64,000 nucleotides of DNA from positions 5,952,001 to 6,016,000 of the forward strand of contig JAPFFF010000003.1 in the NCBI GenBank assembly GCA_039105265.1, in the 5' to 3' direction. Below the pieces are notes generated by a model. It ran no database searches. It was given only the letters and a program-made list of their open reading frames with translations, and had not been told where the DNA came from. Source of the DNA: Tritrichomonas musculus (lineage: Eukaryota; Parabasalia; Tritrichomonadida; Tritrichomonadidae). Positions 31,691-41,159 of the stretch are shown here, one piece after another (positions within the stretch are counted from its first letter, which is position 1; every line of letters begins with the position of its first letter). A program made the translations under genes and the position numbers.

Positions 31691-34600
31691 CTAAGGTGAT
31701 TCAGGGATATCTTCATTTGGCAGTACCTGAGATGATACTCTGACATGTGATCTTACAAATGGCTTGGTTGAACTAGATGCTTCGGCTTCTTCCTTGCTTT
31801 GTTTTGGAGGTTTGACCTTAAAATGGCTTGATTTACTCTCAGTGTCGCTCATTTTATCATTTTCATTAGAATTCTGATTTTCACCTTCATTTTCACCTTC
31901 ATCCATGTCACTTTTTTGTTCATCATTTAGAATGGCCAGCTGATCGATGATCTCCTTCCTCATTATGATCTGAGAGACTCTCAATTCGTGCTTGATTATT
32001 TCGAGCACTGCCGAATCGTTTGGCTGCATCTCTCTGACCATTGTAGATATCAATCTTGACAGCTGCGTGAGCGCCTTCCTGTTTTCGCCAGCCACGATTG
32101 TCCTCTTTATTTCGCCGAACACGATTTCTGGGAGGAGAGCGAATGGGTCTGGATTTAAGGCGATATTTGGCTGCGAAAACAAGGCGCAATAAAGAAGAGC
32201 AACTTCAAACTGATCGAAAGTCAAGCCTTGCTGAAAGAGCGACTGATATTGCTGCTCTCTTTGGTCCTTGCTGTTTTTGCCTTTAGTCTTGCCTTTGCTG
32301 CTCTTGCCGTGCGTCTGGCAATGACACTGGTTCTCGTCTGTGAGGCTGCATGAAATGATTGAGTGGCAAACTCTTCTATATGTTTCAATGCTGCCGATAG
32401 GATTGATCGATGATGCCAGGCGAATGAAGGATGATATTGTAACGAGTTGTATACCACTTTTTGAATCAGATTCGTTACTTTCACATTCAATTTCATTATC
32501 TTCGTTTTTGGCGCCAAAAAGTGTGCAATTTGAATTGAAAAGTGCCAAGGACTCATTCCGCCGACTGGCCAGAACAGACGAAAACGATGAAGCTAGAACA
32601 ATCAAGAACTCATCATTGTTCTTAGGCTCATAAAGCTGTAATGCTGAAAGTACTGAAAAAGTTGGCATGTCACCAAATGTCGAAAAGACAAGCTCCGCAA
32701 ACCTGCTGTAGTTGAAAGTGGCGCTCTTCGGGAGAATGGAGCGGCACATCAGGTAGAAGTCAAAGCAGTAGCTCGACCATCCTCCTGTTATGAACATATT
32801 GAGAGCATAAATGGTCGGATCAAGATTTTTGAATTGATATATGGTCGTTTCAAAATCGTTTGTGAATTTTGACATTTTCGCCTTCACGCCGTATTTTGTT
32901 CTCAAAAAGTTCACAAAACAAGTGGCCATGTTTGTTGGATTGTAAAAAAGTGAAGTGTTGCCAACTTTTGTCTTAGAAACCGTCGATAACCGAAAATCGC
33001 AAAGTTCGGCCATGATTGACAAAAGCCAGGCAAGAGGACGAACTTTTCCCGAGTTTTTTTTGGATGTGGAACTTTTTGAATAGGCTGGCGGTTGTGACGG
33101 TAGTATGTTTGATGACACTGAAACCGCCGAGTTGACATTTGGATGCGCGTTTGAATATAGTGATAAACTTTTCTTTGAAAAGTCTTTCATTCTTTTATGT
33201 GGCAAAATAAAATGATCGTTTAAAATAAACGGTTTTATTTCAAACAAAGTTTCACAATTTGTCAATTGAATAACACATTCAAATTCTGGACATGTATCAG
33301 TTCGCATTACAGTTGGTAGCATGCCAGAACTACTACTCAATGAATTATCGGATTTTGAAAGCTTCATCTCAATCGATATTGGATCCGTTTGTACTTGGGC
33401 GCTGTAATAAAATTGACATTTTTGTAATACGCAATTTTTAGCTGTAGCAAACCAATCATTTAAAAACAACTCGAATTGTTCAAACGCTTTTTCATGGATT
33501 ACTTCATCGAAATCGCTTTTGAGGAGATTCATCCAGTTTTCAAATTGGGCACGATACGTTCTTTCAAAATCAGATTTTAATAATTGATTTTTTTGAAGGC
33601 TAAAAGGGCCTTGAACGCCAGCTCCATATAATAATGACCATGCTAGAGCAATTTCAACGTTTTCATCAAGCATATTTTGCAAAGATTCTAGCGATGCTGA
33701 TATGTGTTGTGTTAAATCATCGCATATCTTGACAATATCTGTTGTGAAGCTTGGTAAAGACATTTGAAGTTCTTGAATCTCTTCAATTCGTCTTTGTGTA
33801 AATTTTTGTAGAGTATCTGCATCTTCATCAAGTTTTCTTACAAATATTATCATTGACATTGGATCAATGTAGCCATTACTAAGAAGAACACGATTTTGTT
33901 TGCCTTCGACAGCTTCTGAAATTAATTTTCCCCATTCTTTGAATGAATTGTGAATTGGCTTTAAAATTAACTTTGTTTGATCGTTGATGGGCATAGTAAT
34001 TCTTTTGAGAATTGTTGTTACTCTTTGATGAAGAGATCGTAGTTCGTTGATACTTTCGCTTGGGAAGTGTTTTTTGACAACTGAATTCTCGATTAAACTT
34101 ACAAAATTCTGAAAGTCATCATCAAGGTTGAGTGTAATATTTCTGGCTTCGTTGATTAGTTCGTTGTATTCTAATTCCATCCATTGTTCAACAACAACAC
34201 TCCATGCAAGCAGATTTTCTGAGATTTTTTGTAATTTTCCATTTGTAAGCGCTTTTTGGTAGGCTTCTGGTTGACGAACCTTTCCTGAATGATATAAATT
34301 ATAATCATCTGTTAAAGTTCGACTAATTTCTGAGCAGCTATTGTAAATAGAATTGAGGTGAACTAATAGAGTTGATTGCGATTTGTATGTTAATGAGTAA
34401 ACTTCGAGACATTCTTCATTCCATTTTCTTGTTACTTCCTTTGAAATTTCAATTATGTCTTTTACTTTTGAGTGGCAAATATCTATATAAGATTGACCTA
34501 ATTTTGACCATTCATTTTGTTTATCAAAAAGTATAATTGTTGATGGGGAAGAAAGCTTACATAAATCAATGGATGCACTTTTCCAAGCTTCTTTTGATTT

Positions 34601-35464
34601 ATTTTCGATATTAAGCTTTCTTTGAACTTCTTTGGTGCGATTCATTGACGCTTCAAGGTTTAGTTGTGCGCGTTGTTGTTGTTCTTTACTATTCATCATT
34701 GAGGGCGATTCGATAAAAACTTCTTTTTCAATAACAACTGGCTGTTTCTTTGATAATTCTTCGTATTTCTTAGAAAAAAGTTTCATGTCATTCATCGATT
34801 CTTTTAATATTGTTTTTGATTGGTTATTGGAAAAATTAACTAATTCTAAAATTTTGCACAACAATGATGATATCAATTGCCAAGTAAAATTGAATAAATC
34901 TCCAACAAATTCGCATCTTGAAAGCGCATCTTCTGACAGTTTTGATAATACATTAGATGAAAGTCCACCATATAAAGAAAGAATCTTCAACCCTATATTT
35001 TCTACATCACATTTTTGATTGATAATAATTTTTTCAAGTTTGCTTTTGGTTTCTTCAATAAAAGTATTGATTTCTTTCATGTCTGCTGAATTTAATCTAT
35101 GATAAGGTTCATGTGGCGATAAATGTCCATAATTGTCATATTCCATGTGCAATTTTTTCATTTCTGGATTATTTTTTTGCATTTTTTCAGGCCGTGACGA
35201 AACAAAATGCTTAATTGCTTTTTTTAAAGTCTCAACTGATAAATCTGGGTAATTTTCTCGTTTTATATCTGTAATTGTGAATTTTGCTTTAGGCGCGGAA
35301 GCTCCTCGTGACATTTTAATATGCTTTAAGTTTTCTGATTGTTTTTTTTCTGTAATTCGTTTTGATTGTCGAAGTGGTTTAGATTTACGATATGTTTTTA
35401 ATTCAATTTGGAAAGAATCAAGTGAGCCTTCTCTATGAATAGAATTATTTTGATTCTTTCGCAT
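31691..35464 (-). CDS. large coiled-coil protein of unknown function
   Basis: A 1257-aa protein. The N-terminus is basic (KTYRKSKPLRQSKRITEKK). Residues about 90-720 are almost entirely helical with heptad-like spacing (RAQLNLEASMNRTKEVQRKLNIENK). A globular helical part follows at about 800-1150 (NMATCFVNFLRTKYGVKAK, DPTIYALNMFITGGWSSYCFDFYLMC). The tail is acidic and serine-rich. I recognise no family, and a cytoskeletal or flagellar-apparatus role is a guess from shape. The C-terminal third (about 31900-33150) is much richer in GC than the N-terminal two thirds, and has many overlapping false frames as a result. It is divergent from an RCC1 gene with a 210-bp spacer. Confidence 0.8.
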   Translation of the reverse strand: MRKNQNNSIHREGSLDSFQIELKTYRKSKPLRQSKRITEKKQSENLKHIKMSRGASAPKAKFTITDIKRENYPDLSVETLKKAIKHFVSSRPEKMQKNNPEMKKLHMEYDNYGHLSPHEPYHRLNSADMKEINTFIEETKSKLEKIIINQKCDVENIGLKILSLYGGLSSNVLSKLSEDALSRCEFVGDLFNFTWQLISSLLCKILELVNFSNNQSKTILKESMNDMKLFSKKYEELSKKQPVVIEKEVFIESPSMMNSKEQQQRAQLNLEASMNRTKEVQRKLNIENKSKEAWKSASIDLCKLSSPSTIILFDKQNEWSKLGQSYIDICHSKVKDIIEISKEVTRKWNEECLEVYSLTYKSQSTLLVHLNSIYNSCSEISRTLTDDYNLYHSGKVRQPEAYQKALTNGKLQKISENLLAWSVVVEQWMELEYNELINEARNITLNLDDDFQNFVSLIENSVVKKHFPSESINELRSLHQRVTTILKRITMPINDQTKLILKPIHNSFKEWGKLISEAVEGKQNRVLLSNGYIDPMSMIIFVRKLDEDADTLQKFTQRRIEEIQELQMSLPSFTTDIVKICDDLTQHISASLESLQNMLDENVEIALAWSLLYGAGVQGPFSLQKNQLLKSDFERTYRAQFENWMNLLKSDFDEVIHEKAFEQFELFLNDWFATAKNCVLQKCQFYYSAQVQTDPISIEMKLSKSDNSLSSSSGMLPTVMRTDTCPEFECVIQLTNCETLFEIKPFILNDHFILPHKRMKDFSKKSLSLYSNAHPNVNSAVSVSSNILPSQPPAYSKSSTSKKNSGKVRPLAWLLSIMAELCDFRLSTVSKTKVGNTSLFYNPTNMATCFVNFLRTKYGVKAKMSKFTNDFETTIYQFKNLDPTIYALNMFITGGWSSYCFDFYLMCRSILPKSATFNYSRFAELVFSTFGDMPTFSVLSALQLYEPKNNDEFLIVLASSFSSVLASRRNESLALFNSNCTLFGAKNEDNEIECESNESDSKSGIQLVTISSFIRLASSINPIGSIETYRRVCHSIISCSLTDENQCHCQTHGKSSKGKTKGKNSKDQREQQYQSLFQQGLTFDQFEVALLYCALFSQPNIALNPDPFALLPEIVFGEIKRTIVAGENRKALTQLSRLISTMVREMQPNDSAVLEIIKHELRVSQIIMRKEIIDQLAILNDEQKSDMDEGENEGENQNSNENDKMSDTESKSSHFKVKPPKQSKEEAEASSSTKPFVRSHVRVSSQVLPNEDIPESP

Positions 35465-35674
35465 TTTTAAAATCTTCTTTCAAAAAATTGAATTAAGTAC
35501 GTTTATAATTTTCGTTTTGTTCATACCTTTTGTAGTATTTAAACAATCATTAAAATTATGGTTGTTTTCATTGTCTTGTATTAATGCAATATTAAAAGTT
35601 TAATATAAAAAGGAATGATGAAGAAAAAGATTTTGGGAGTTAAGGTGAATTTTTGATTTTTTTTTTCTTTATTA

Positions 35675-36682
35675 ATGACAAGTCCAAAATATGGTGTATT
35701 TGCTGCTGGTGATAATTCATATCATCAAATTTTTGATATTCAACGCGTTGCCAATAGATTTCAGTTTTGTAATGAATTAGAAATTCCTTATTATCAAATT
35801 GTGCAAATTATTGCTTGGGGTCATAGCTTCGCAATTCTCAAATGTGATAATTCGATTTTTTACATAACTAAAGATAGTGAACTCACTCAGATTTATCCTT
35901 CACATCAATTAATCAGAATTCAATTTTATTCTAATTCAATTATAGGACTTGATTCTACTGGTTTTCTGGTTCAAATCAATTTAAATAACAAAACTACTAA
36001 AAAAATTTCATCATGTAAGCTTCGAACTTTCTCTTCATCATCAAACATAATTGTTGGTATTACTTTCGATCCAAAAAACGAATGTGTAATTATTAAAGAA
36101 AATGAATCGCAGTCCAAAGTAATTATTGAGGACACTTTAGCTGTTGGATGCACAGATAATTATATATTTATTTCCACAAAAGAAGATCCATCACTTTATA
36201 TTTATGATATTGAAAGCAGCTCTTTATTGAAAATGAATATAAATGAACGTGTTATATCTATTTCTTGCTCAGAAGATATATCGCTTTTCATAACTGAAAA
36301 TGGGAATTTATATCAATATAGTTTTAATGATTCAACATCAGCTCCAATTCGTATTTACAGTTTACCACCTGTTATCGAGGCGTCATCTAGTGTTCAACAT
36401 TGTGCAGCAATAACATATGATGGCAGACTTTTTACATGGGGATACAACCCATCTTGCCAGCTTGGTACAGGAAATGATAGACCTTCAAAAGATCCTGTTT
36501 GTGTCATAAAATCAAGTGTATCTTTGGTTGCTTGTGGATCTCAAAATACTTGGGTTGTTAAAAAACCAAAAAAGCCTGCTCGACCTGAAATAATGAAATT
36601 ATCTATTGATGAACCAAATCATTTGAGAAAAGAGCCAAACAAAGTTGTTCACCATCTTTTCAAATCAGAGATTTTTGTGTAG
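35675..36682 (+). CDS. RCC1-repeat protein
   Basis: A 335-aa protein made of RCC1-type beta-propeller repeats. The clearest is near the C-terminus, HCAAITYDGRLFTWGYNPSC followed by QLGTGN, the canonical RCC1 pattern. Weaker copies occur at the N-terminus (YGVFAAGDNSYHQIF) and middle (ISLFITENGNLYQYS). The basic C-terminus extends beyond the propeller. With no added catalytic domain, it may be a Ran exchange factor relative or one of the many RCC1-like adaptors of trichomonads; the repeats are too degenerate to say it is the true Ran GEF. ATTAAAAGTTTAATAT lies about 85 bases upstream, a recurrent upstream motif. Confidence 0.82.
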   Translation: MTSPKYGVFAAGDNSYHQIFDIQRVANRFQFCNELEIPYYQIVQIIAWGHSFAILKCDNSIFYITKDSELTQIYPSHQLIRIQFYSNSIIGLDSTGFLVQINLNNKTTKKISSCKLRTFSSSSNIIVGITFDPKNECVIIKENESQSKVIIEDTLAVGCTDNYIFISTKEDPSLYIYDIESSSLLKMNINERVISISCSEDISLFITENGNLYQYSFNDSTSAPIRIYSLPPVIEASSSVQHCAAITYDGRLFTWGYNPSCQLGTGNDRPSKDPVCVIKSSVSLVACGSQNTWVVKKPKKPARPEIMKLSIDEPNHLRKEPNKVVHHLFKSEIFV

Positions 36683-37047
36683 TTTTTTTACGATATTAAC
36701 TTATTTTAATATTGTATGTTGGTGAACAATTTACAAATTAATTATACTTATTAATTATTTTTTTGTTGATTGTAGCAATTAATTTTAAGTTGAAAATATA
36801 TGCAATTATGCTCATATTTCATTAATATAATTGTATCAAATGCAATCAGAAAATCATACAAACGAAGAATTCTAATTTTGATTTCTATGATATCCTTTTC
36901 TATAGCTAAAGTAAAAAAAGTTATATATGCGCAATATTCATTAAATTTGGTATAATAAAAATAAAATAGATAAATTACTTTTAATAAAATAATATATAAT
37001 ATAAATTAAAATACAAAAGATGAAATTTCGATCCGACCATTTTATCA
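36683..37047. other. gene-free spacer between convergent genes
   Basis: 365 bp of AT-rich sequence between the convergent RCC1 and ADA2 genes. I see no gene or repeat. Confidence 0.5.
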
Positions 37048-38604
37048 TTATTCAGATGAACTTTCAAATATCGTCTCAGACTCGTCTTCCTCTTCTTCTT
37101 TTTTTTGAGCTTTTTTATTTGGCACAGTATTTTTGCTTTTGGAGGATTTTGATGTTGATTTTTTGATAATTTCTTTATTATTTTCATTTTTTTCACTTTT
37201 TTCACTTTTTTCAATTTTTTTCTCATTTGATTCTTTTGCTTCTGCTTGTGTAGTATTAGATTTTTTAATACTTTTTAGATCCCTTAGTAAGTTCTCTCTT
37301 GATTCATTTAAAGTAATAAACATTCCACTCTTTTTAATGAATTCAAACACTTTGTATATTTTAGGATCTGGAACTTCTAAAATTTCATCAATAATTTTCG
37401 TTGTTAATCGCCCCCGATACTCGAATTCGTTCATTAAAAATTCTTTGATTTTGATGAAATCAATTGGTGATAAGTTTTCTTTCATCACAAAATCGTTTTC
37501 TTCATTAGATAGAATTTCGCGTTCAATTGAAGCTCTAAATTCTGGCTTTTTCATTGCTCTTTGAATCAACTCATTCCAATCTCGAACTTCTGGATCAGTA
37601 ACATGCTTCTGATTTAGTAGCTTTTTCAGTTTGTTGTAAATGAATCCTTCGTCAAGTGTCATAATTCCGTTTTCACGCCATTCAATTAAAGTTTTTATCT
37701 CTTCTTTCGTTCGATTTTCTTCATGCAAAGCGTCTGTAAATTTAAGTATTTCGTTCTTTGGAATTGCTTGAGCCATTGGCATAATTAATTGTTGTTCAAT
37801 TTGAATTTCTTCTGGTGTCGTACCACCTAGAGAAAGAACTTGATTATCTCCAAGATTCCATTCAAGAGCTAGCTCCGTTCTTTTATGTCGTTCTTTAAGA
37901 TGTTTATTGTACGATAACATTTGTTTTATTTTAAATTGCAAGCTCTGCTTTGTTTCGGTTTTTTCATTAAATGTAATGTCAGATATCAACTCTTCTGCTT
38001 CATTCATATATTCTATGTCAAATTCATGTCGCTTTGGCATCCAACCAGCGTATTCTGCTGGGGTTGTTGCTTTTTCTTTTCCTCGAAGATGTAAATTATA
38101 CTCGTGAGCAATTGATGGCCTCGAATCGCGAGGAGTTGTATCAAAGGGAAGAGGAGGATCTGGAATTAGCGGAGGCTGAATTTCATTAGGAGGGTAAGGT
38201 GCAGTATCAGATTCTATATAAGTTGTATAATAATGTTTCTCTATTTCACGTGGATCCTTTGTTAAAATAACCTTAGATATATCATGCCAGTTTCCAACGC
38301 CACACATTTGTATTCCAAAAAGCAAAAGAGCTTCTTCTTCAGTTGACCAATCTTCTCTCGTTAGAGGCTCAGGACAATAATCCATAAGTACAAATGAATG
38401 ATCAGTTCCATGTCCTTCACATGTTGCAGCTGTAGAAAAGCACTGTACACACTGTTCCATTTCATGACATTTAATACATTTAATGTAAGGGCAATGATAC
38501 AAAGGAGCATCACATGTCCAACATTTTCGAACCGTAGAATCATTTATATTTGATGTTTCAGATAAAAAATCATCTGATTTATCTTTTTTCTTTTTCTGAG
38601 ACAT
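37048..38604 (-). CDS. ADA2: transcriptional adaptor ADA2
   Basis: A 518-aa protein with the three ADA2 domains in order. A ZZ zinc finger lies at about residues 25-72 (CWTCDAPL, CIKCHEMEQCVQCF and a downstream HGTDHSF that completes the zinc ligands). A SANT domain lies at about 82-130 (REDWSTEEEALLLFGIQMCGVGNWHDISK). A SWIRM-like domain sits near 370-430 (LSPIDFIKIKEFLMNEFEYR, then KVFEFIKKSGMF). ADA2 holds the GCN5 histone acetyltransferase in the SAGA complex and stimulates its activity. The last 90 residues are a lysine/serine/glutamate-rich extension not normally present. It is divergent from the SCYL2-like gene across only 134 bp. Confidence 0.9.
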   Translation of the reverse strand: MSQKKKKDKSDDFLSETSNINDSTVRKCWTCDAPLYHCPYIKCIKCHEMEQCVQCFSTAATCEGHGTDHSFVLMDYCPEPLTREDWSTEEEALLLFGIQMCGVGNWHDISKVILTKDPREIEKHYYTTYIESDTAPYPPNEIQPPLIPDPPLPFDTTPRDSRPSIAHEYNLHLRGKEKATTPAEYAGWMPKRHEFDIEYMNEAEELISDITFNEKTETKQSLQFKIKQMLSYNKHLKERHKRTELALEWNLGDNQVLSLGGTTPEEIQIEQQLIMPMAQAIPKNEILKFTDALHEENRTKEEIKTLIEWRENGIMTLDEGFIYNKLKKLLNQKHVTDPEVRDWNELIQRAMKKPEFRASIEREILSNEENDFVMKENLSPIDFIKIKEFLMNEFEYRGRLTTKIIDEILEVPDPKIYKVFEFIKKSGMFITLNESRENLLRDLKSIKKSNTTQAEAKESNEKKIEKSEKSEKNENNKEIIKKSTSKSSKSKNTVPNKKAQKKEEEEDESETIFESSSE

Positions 38605-38738
38605 TTGTTTTAATCTGATCGTTTATGAAAAAAAATCCTATGAAATTGAAAAGTTTACAAAATTTTTATTTTTCAATTTATTTATTAAATTTTACAGTAA
38701 TATTCATTCAATTTCTAATATTAGAAATTATTTATTAA
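38605..38738. promoter_or_regulatory. 134-bp shared promoter region, ADA2 / SCYL2-like
   Basis: The whole intergenic space between two divergent genes. TTGAAAAGTTTACAAAATTT (about 38645-38664) matches the block upstream of uL22 (GAAAAGTTTACA). A TCATT initiator-like site (38704-38708) lies 33 bases before the plus-strand ATG. It must contain both promoters, if both genes are transcribed. Confidence 0.5.
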
Positions 38739-40814
38739 ATGGGAGCAGGAATTACAGTAAATTATCAGAATATAGTCCCAATATTTGATGCGGGATTTTG
38801 GAAAGTTAGTAGTGCTCAGCATAAAACAACAAACCAAAAAGTTTCAATTTGGCAAATCGATTATGACGAAGTGCAAAAAATAGAAAGAAAGTCTGATAGA
38901 GAAAAATTCCTAAATAATTGTCTTCAATCGGTTCAACAAATGCGGCGAATTCATCATCCTTTAGTATTAAAAATTATTGAGTTAAGCGAATCCATCAAAG
39001 CTTTAAATTTTGCTGCTGAGCCTGTAATGTCATGCTTGACACATGAAGATTCTTTTACCCCTGATGATGCTTCTTTTATTGCATATCAACTTGCTCAAGT
39101 ATTAAAGTTTGTTCATCAAAATATGCATACTGTTCTTTTTGGATTATCAACGGATTCAATTGTATTGACAAGTCAACTTGATCTAAAATTATGCGATTTT
39201 ACATTTGCTGCTCCAGTTATTAATGAATATGGTATATCAATTATTCGAACTGGACAATGGTTATTTAGCCCTTTTATGCCAAAAATAAACTTCACCTCTC
39301 CAGAAGTTATTAATAACCTTCAAACAAGTTCCCAAGTAGATATCTTTAGTTATGCAATGACTATTGCTGCAGCTTATCTAGGTCGTCCTTTGCTTTCATG
39401 CTCATCAGTTGATGAATACTTACGAGTTATTCAATCCAGATCATTTCAAATTCCACAGAGTATTCCTCAAGAAGTTAGAGATCTAATAATAAATTGTTTA
39501 AATCCTTTTCCCGATTCTCGACCAGATATCAACCATATTTTACAAAGCAAAATTTTTGAATCTCTTCCATTGAAAGCCCTCCAATATATAGAAGTTATTG
39601 TAACAAAAACTGACGAAGATCGATATACTTTTTACAATGGAGTCGCCAAAGTACTCGGCGTTTTTTCAATTCGTATATTGCAGAGCCGCTTTCTTCCTCT
39701 TTTTATTGAGGATGTTCTTCGTGAGCCACGTTTTGGTCCCGTTTTAATTCCCCAGATATTTGAAATTGGTCGCAGTATGGATAGTTTTTCATTTTATCAA
39801 GAAATTATCATTCCTCTTCAACCTCTGTTTACAAATTCAGATAGTCCAGAATGTCTTCTTGCATTATTAACCTCAATTCCTGCCATTGTCGAAAATATAA
39901 ATGAATATCAGTATCAGCAAGTATGTTTCCCAATGATATCTACAGCTTTTACATCAAATATTTCTACCCTTCATGAAGAAGCTTTAAAGCATATTCCATT
40001 AATTGTTTCAAAAGTTACAAGTACAACTGTCGAAAATGAGCTGATTCCTTCGATTGTTGAACTTTTTTCAACATCTACAGATATCAAAATTGTCAGTTCT
40101 TGTATTAAATGTATTGCGAAATGTTTGCCTAAACTTAACCATGATGTTATCGCTGAAACAGTTACTGAAAAAATTACTGCAGCTTGGAACAGATTATCAG
40201 GACCGCCTGAGATGGCTGATGCTGTGTTAATAATTGTTAAACAATTAAAAGCAACATCTTTAAATTCTGTTAGATTTGTAGTTCCTATGGTTTCTGAAAT
40301 TTTGGCTTCAGATAGAATCGATCCTCCAACTCAACTTGCTCTCAGCGAATACATACTTGAAGCAGTTGCACATTATGTCAAGTTTCAATCTTCAAATGCA
40401 TCTTCTTCACCTAACACAAATCAATGGTTAAATAAAATCGGTAAAAATAAGCCGAAATCCACTAATTCTGGTATGTCTATTGATCAATTTCAAAAAGTTG
40501 TTGATTCATCTGAATCTGCCCAAGTAAGTTTTAGTTCTCTCAGAAGGCAAAGCTATGATCCTCGTGATCCATCAACACAATCATCATCCGCAAAAGCACG
40601 CTTTGCTGCTAATAACAGCGTTCCTTCCAGCAACTTAGCATTGAAAAATAATCCCGCAGGTTTCAGTACACCTGAAATTTATCCAAATGAAAATAAAAGT
40701 ACTACTCCTAGTTTGTTTGCGGGAATGAAAACAGCGCAGCCAAGCCAACAGCAAAATAAGCCAGCTGCAAATTCAATGTTCTCAGGTCTCAACGTGGGAC
40801 CTGTTCGGAAATGA
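38739..40814 (+). CDS. SCYL2-like pseudokinase
   Basis: A 691-aa protein. Residues about 10-290 have the overall shape of a protein kinase but lack its catalytic residues: no glycine-rich loop, HTVLFGLSTDSIVL where HRDxxxxN should be, and LCDFTFA in place of DFG plus surroundings. From about 300 to 550 there are HEAT repeats (STLHEEALKHIPLIVSKV, DIKIVSSCIKCIAKCLPK). The tail is low-complexity, rich in S, N, P and Q. This is the layout of SCYL2/CVAK104, a clathrin-coated-vesicle protein acting between the trans-Golgi and endosomes. MGAGIT at the N-terminus is a possible myristoylation site. Divergent from ADA2. Confidence 0.83.
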   Translation: MGAGITVNYQNIVPIFDAGFWKVSSAQHKTTNQKVSIWQIDYDEVQKIERKSDREKFLNNCLQSVQQMRRIHHPLVLKIIELSESIKALNFAAEPVMSCLTHEDSFTPDDASFIAYQLAQVLKFVHQNMHTVLFGLSTDSIVLTSQLDLKLCDFTFAAPVINEYGISIIRTGQWLFSPFMPKINFTSPEVINNLQTSSQVDIFSYAMTIAAAYLGRPLLSCSSVDEYLRVIQSRSFQIPQSIPQEVRDLIINCLNPFPDSRPDINHILQSKIFESLPLKALQYIEVIVTKTDEDRYTFYNGVAKVLGVFSIRILQSRFLPLFIEDVLREPRFGPVLIPQIFEIGRSMDSFSFYQEIIIPLQPLFTNSDSPECLLALLTSIPAIVENINEYQYQQVCFPMISTAFTSNISTLHEEALKHIPLIVSKVTSTTVENELIPSIVELFSTSTDIKIVSSCIKCIAKCLPKLNHDVIAETVTEKITAAWNRLSGPPEMADAVLIIVKQLKATSLNSVRFVVPMVSEILASDRIDPPTQLALSEYILEAVAHYVKFQSSNASSSPNTNQWLNKIGKNKPKSTNSGMSIDQFQKVVDSSESAQVSFSSLRRQSYDPRDPSTQSSSAKARFAANNSVPSSNLALKNNPAGFSTPEIYPNENKSTTPSLFAGMKTAQPSQQQNKPAANSMFSGLNVGPVRK

Positions 40815-40990
40815 GATAATTTTTTTTTTTTTTTTTTAGTATATTATTTTATTATCTTTTCTACTTCTTATAAATAAATTTTTTATCAATAATTTAAATT
40901 TGTAATTCTCAGATAAATTGTAAGTTTGTCCAATGATTTGTTTTACCAAATATTTGCTGGCATTATTGAATAAACAGTAAATGACATGAA

Positions 40991-41062
40991 GCCCTCGTAG
41001 TGTAAAGGATAGCATACAAGACTTCTAATCTTATGGTATGGGTTCGAGTCCCATCGTGGGTA
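40991..41062 (+). tRNA. trnR-UCU: tRNA-Arg (anticodon UCU)
   Basis: A 72-base cloverleaf. The acceptor GCCCTCG pairs with CGTGGGT except for one T-T opposition. The D arm is GTGT with loop AAAGGATA, and the anticodon stem-loop is CAAGA-CTTCTAA-TCTTA with UCU at positions 34-36 (the outermost C-A pair is mismatched). The variable loop is TGGT, and the T arm is ATGGG-TTCGAGT-CCCAT. It has no intron, and no CCA is encoded. The internal B box is GGTTCGAGTCC. It lies 98 bp upstream of the uS7 start codon in the same direction. Confidence 0.93.
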
Positions 41063-41069
41063 TTTTTTT
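41063..41069 (+). terminator. RNA polymerase III terminator of tRNA-Arg
   Basis: Seven T residues immediately after the discriminator base of the tRNA, the usual Pol III stop signal. Confidence 0.85.
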
Positions 41070-41100
41070 GATTTTTATTTCTTTCAAAAAAAATAAATAT

Positions 41101-41159
41101 TCAAAAAGTTTCAAACGTTCTCCTTCTGAAATAGAGAGGTTTGGTATGGCCTTTTGAAA
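41101..41159 (+). promoter_or_regulatory. ribosomal-protein promoter with M5-like initiator
   Basis: TCAAAAAGTTTCA at 41101-41113 is the recurrent upstream motif. GGTTTGGTATGGCCTTTTG at 41138-41156 matches the uL22 promoter block (3077-3094). If the second C of CCTTT (41151) is the start site, as in Trichomonas vaginalis M5 promoters, the mRNA leader is 9 bases. The promoter lies within 40-100 bp of a Pol III gene. Confidence 0.55.

Noticed and set aside
31923-32634. Several overlapping frames of 60-110 codons on both strands
   Set aside because: They fall in the GC-rich end of the coiled-coil gene, where stop codons are scarce by composition; none shows a family motif.
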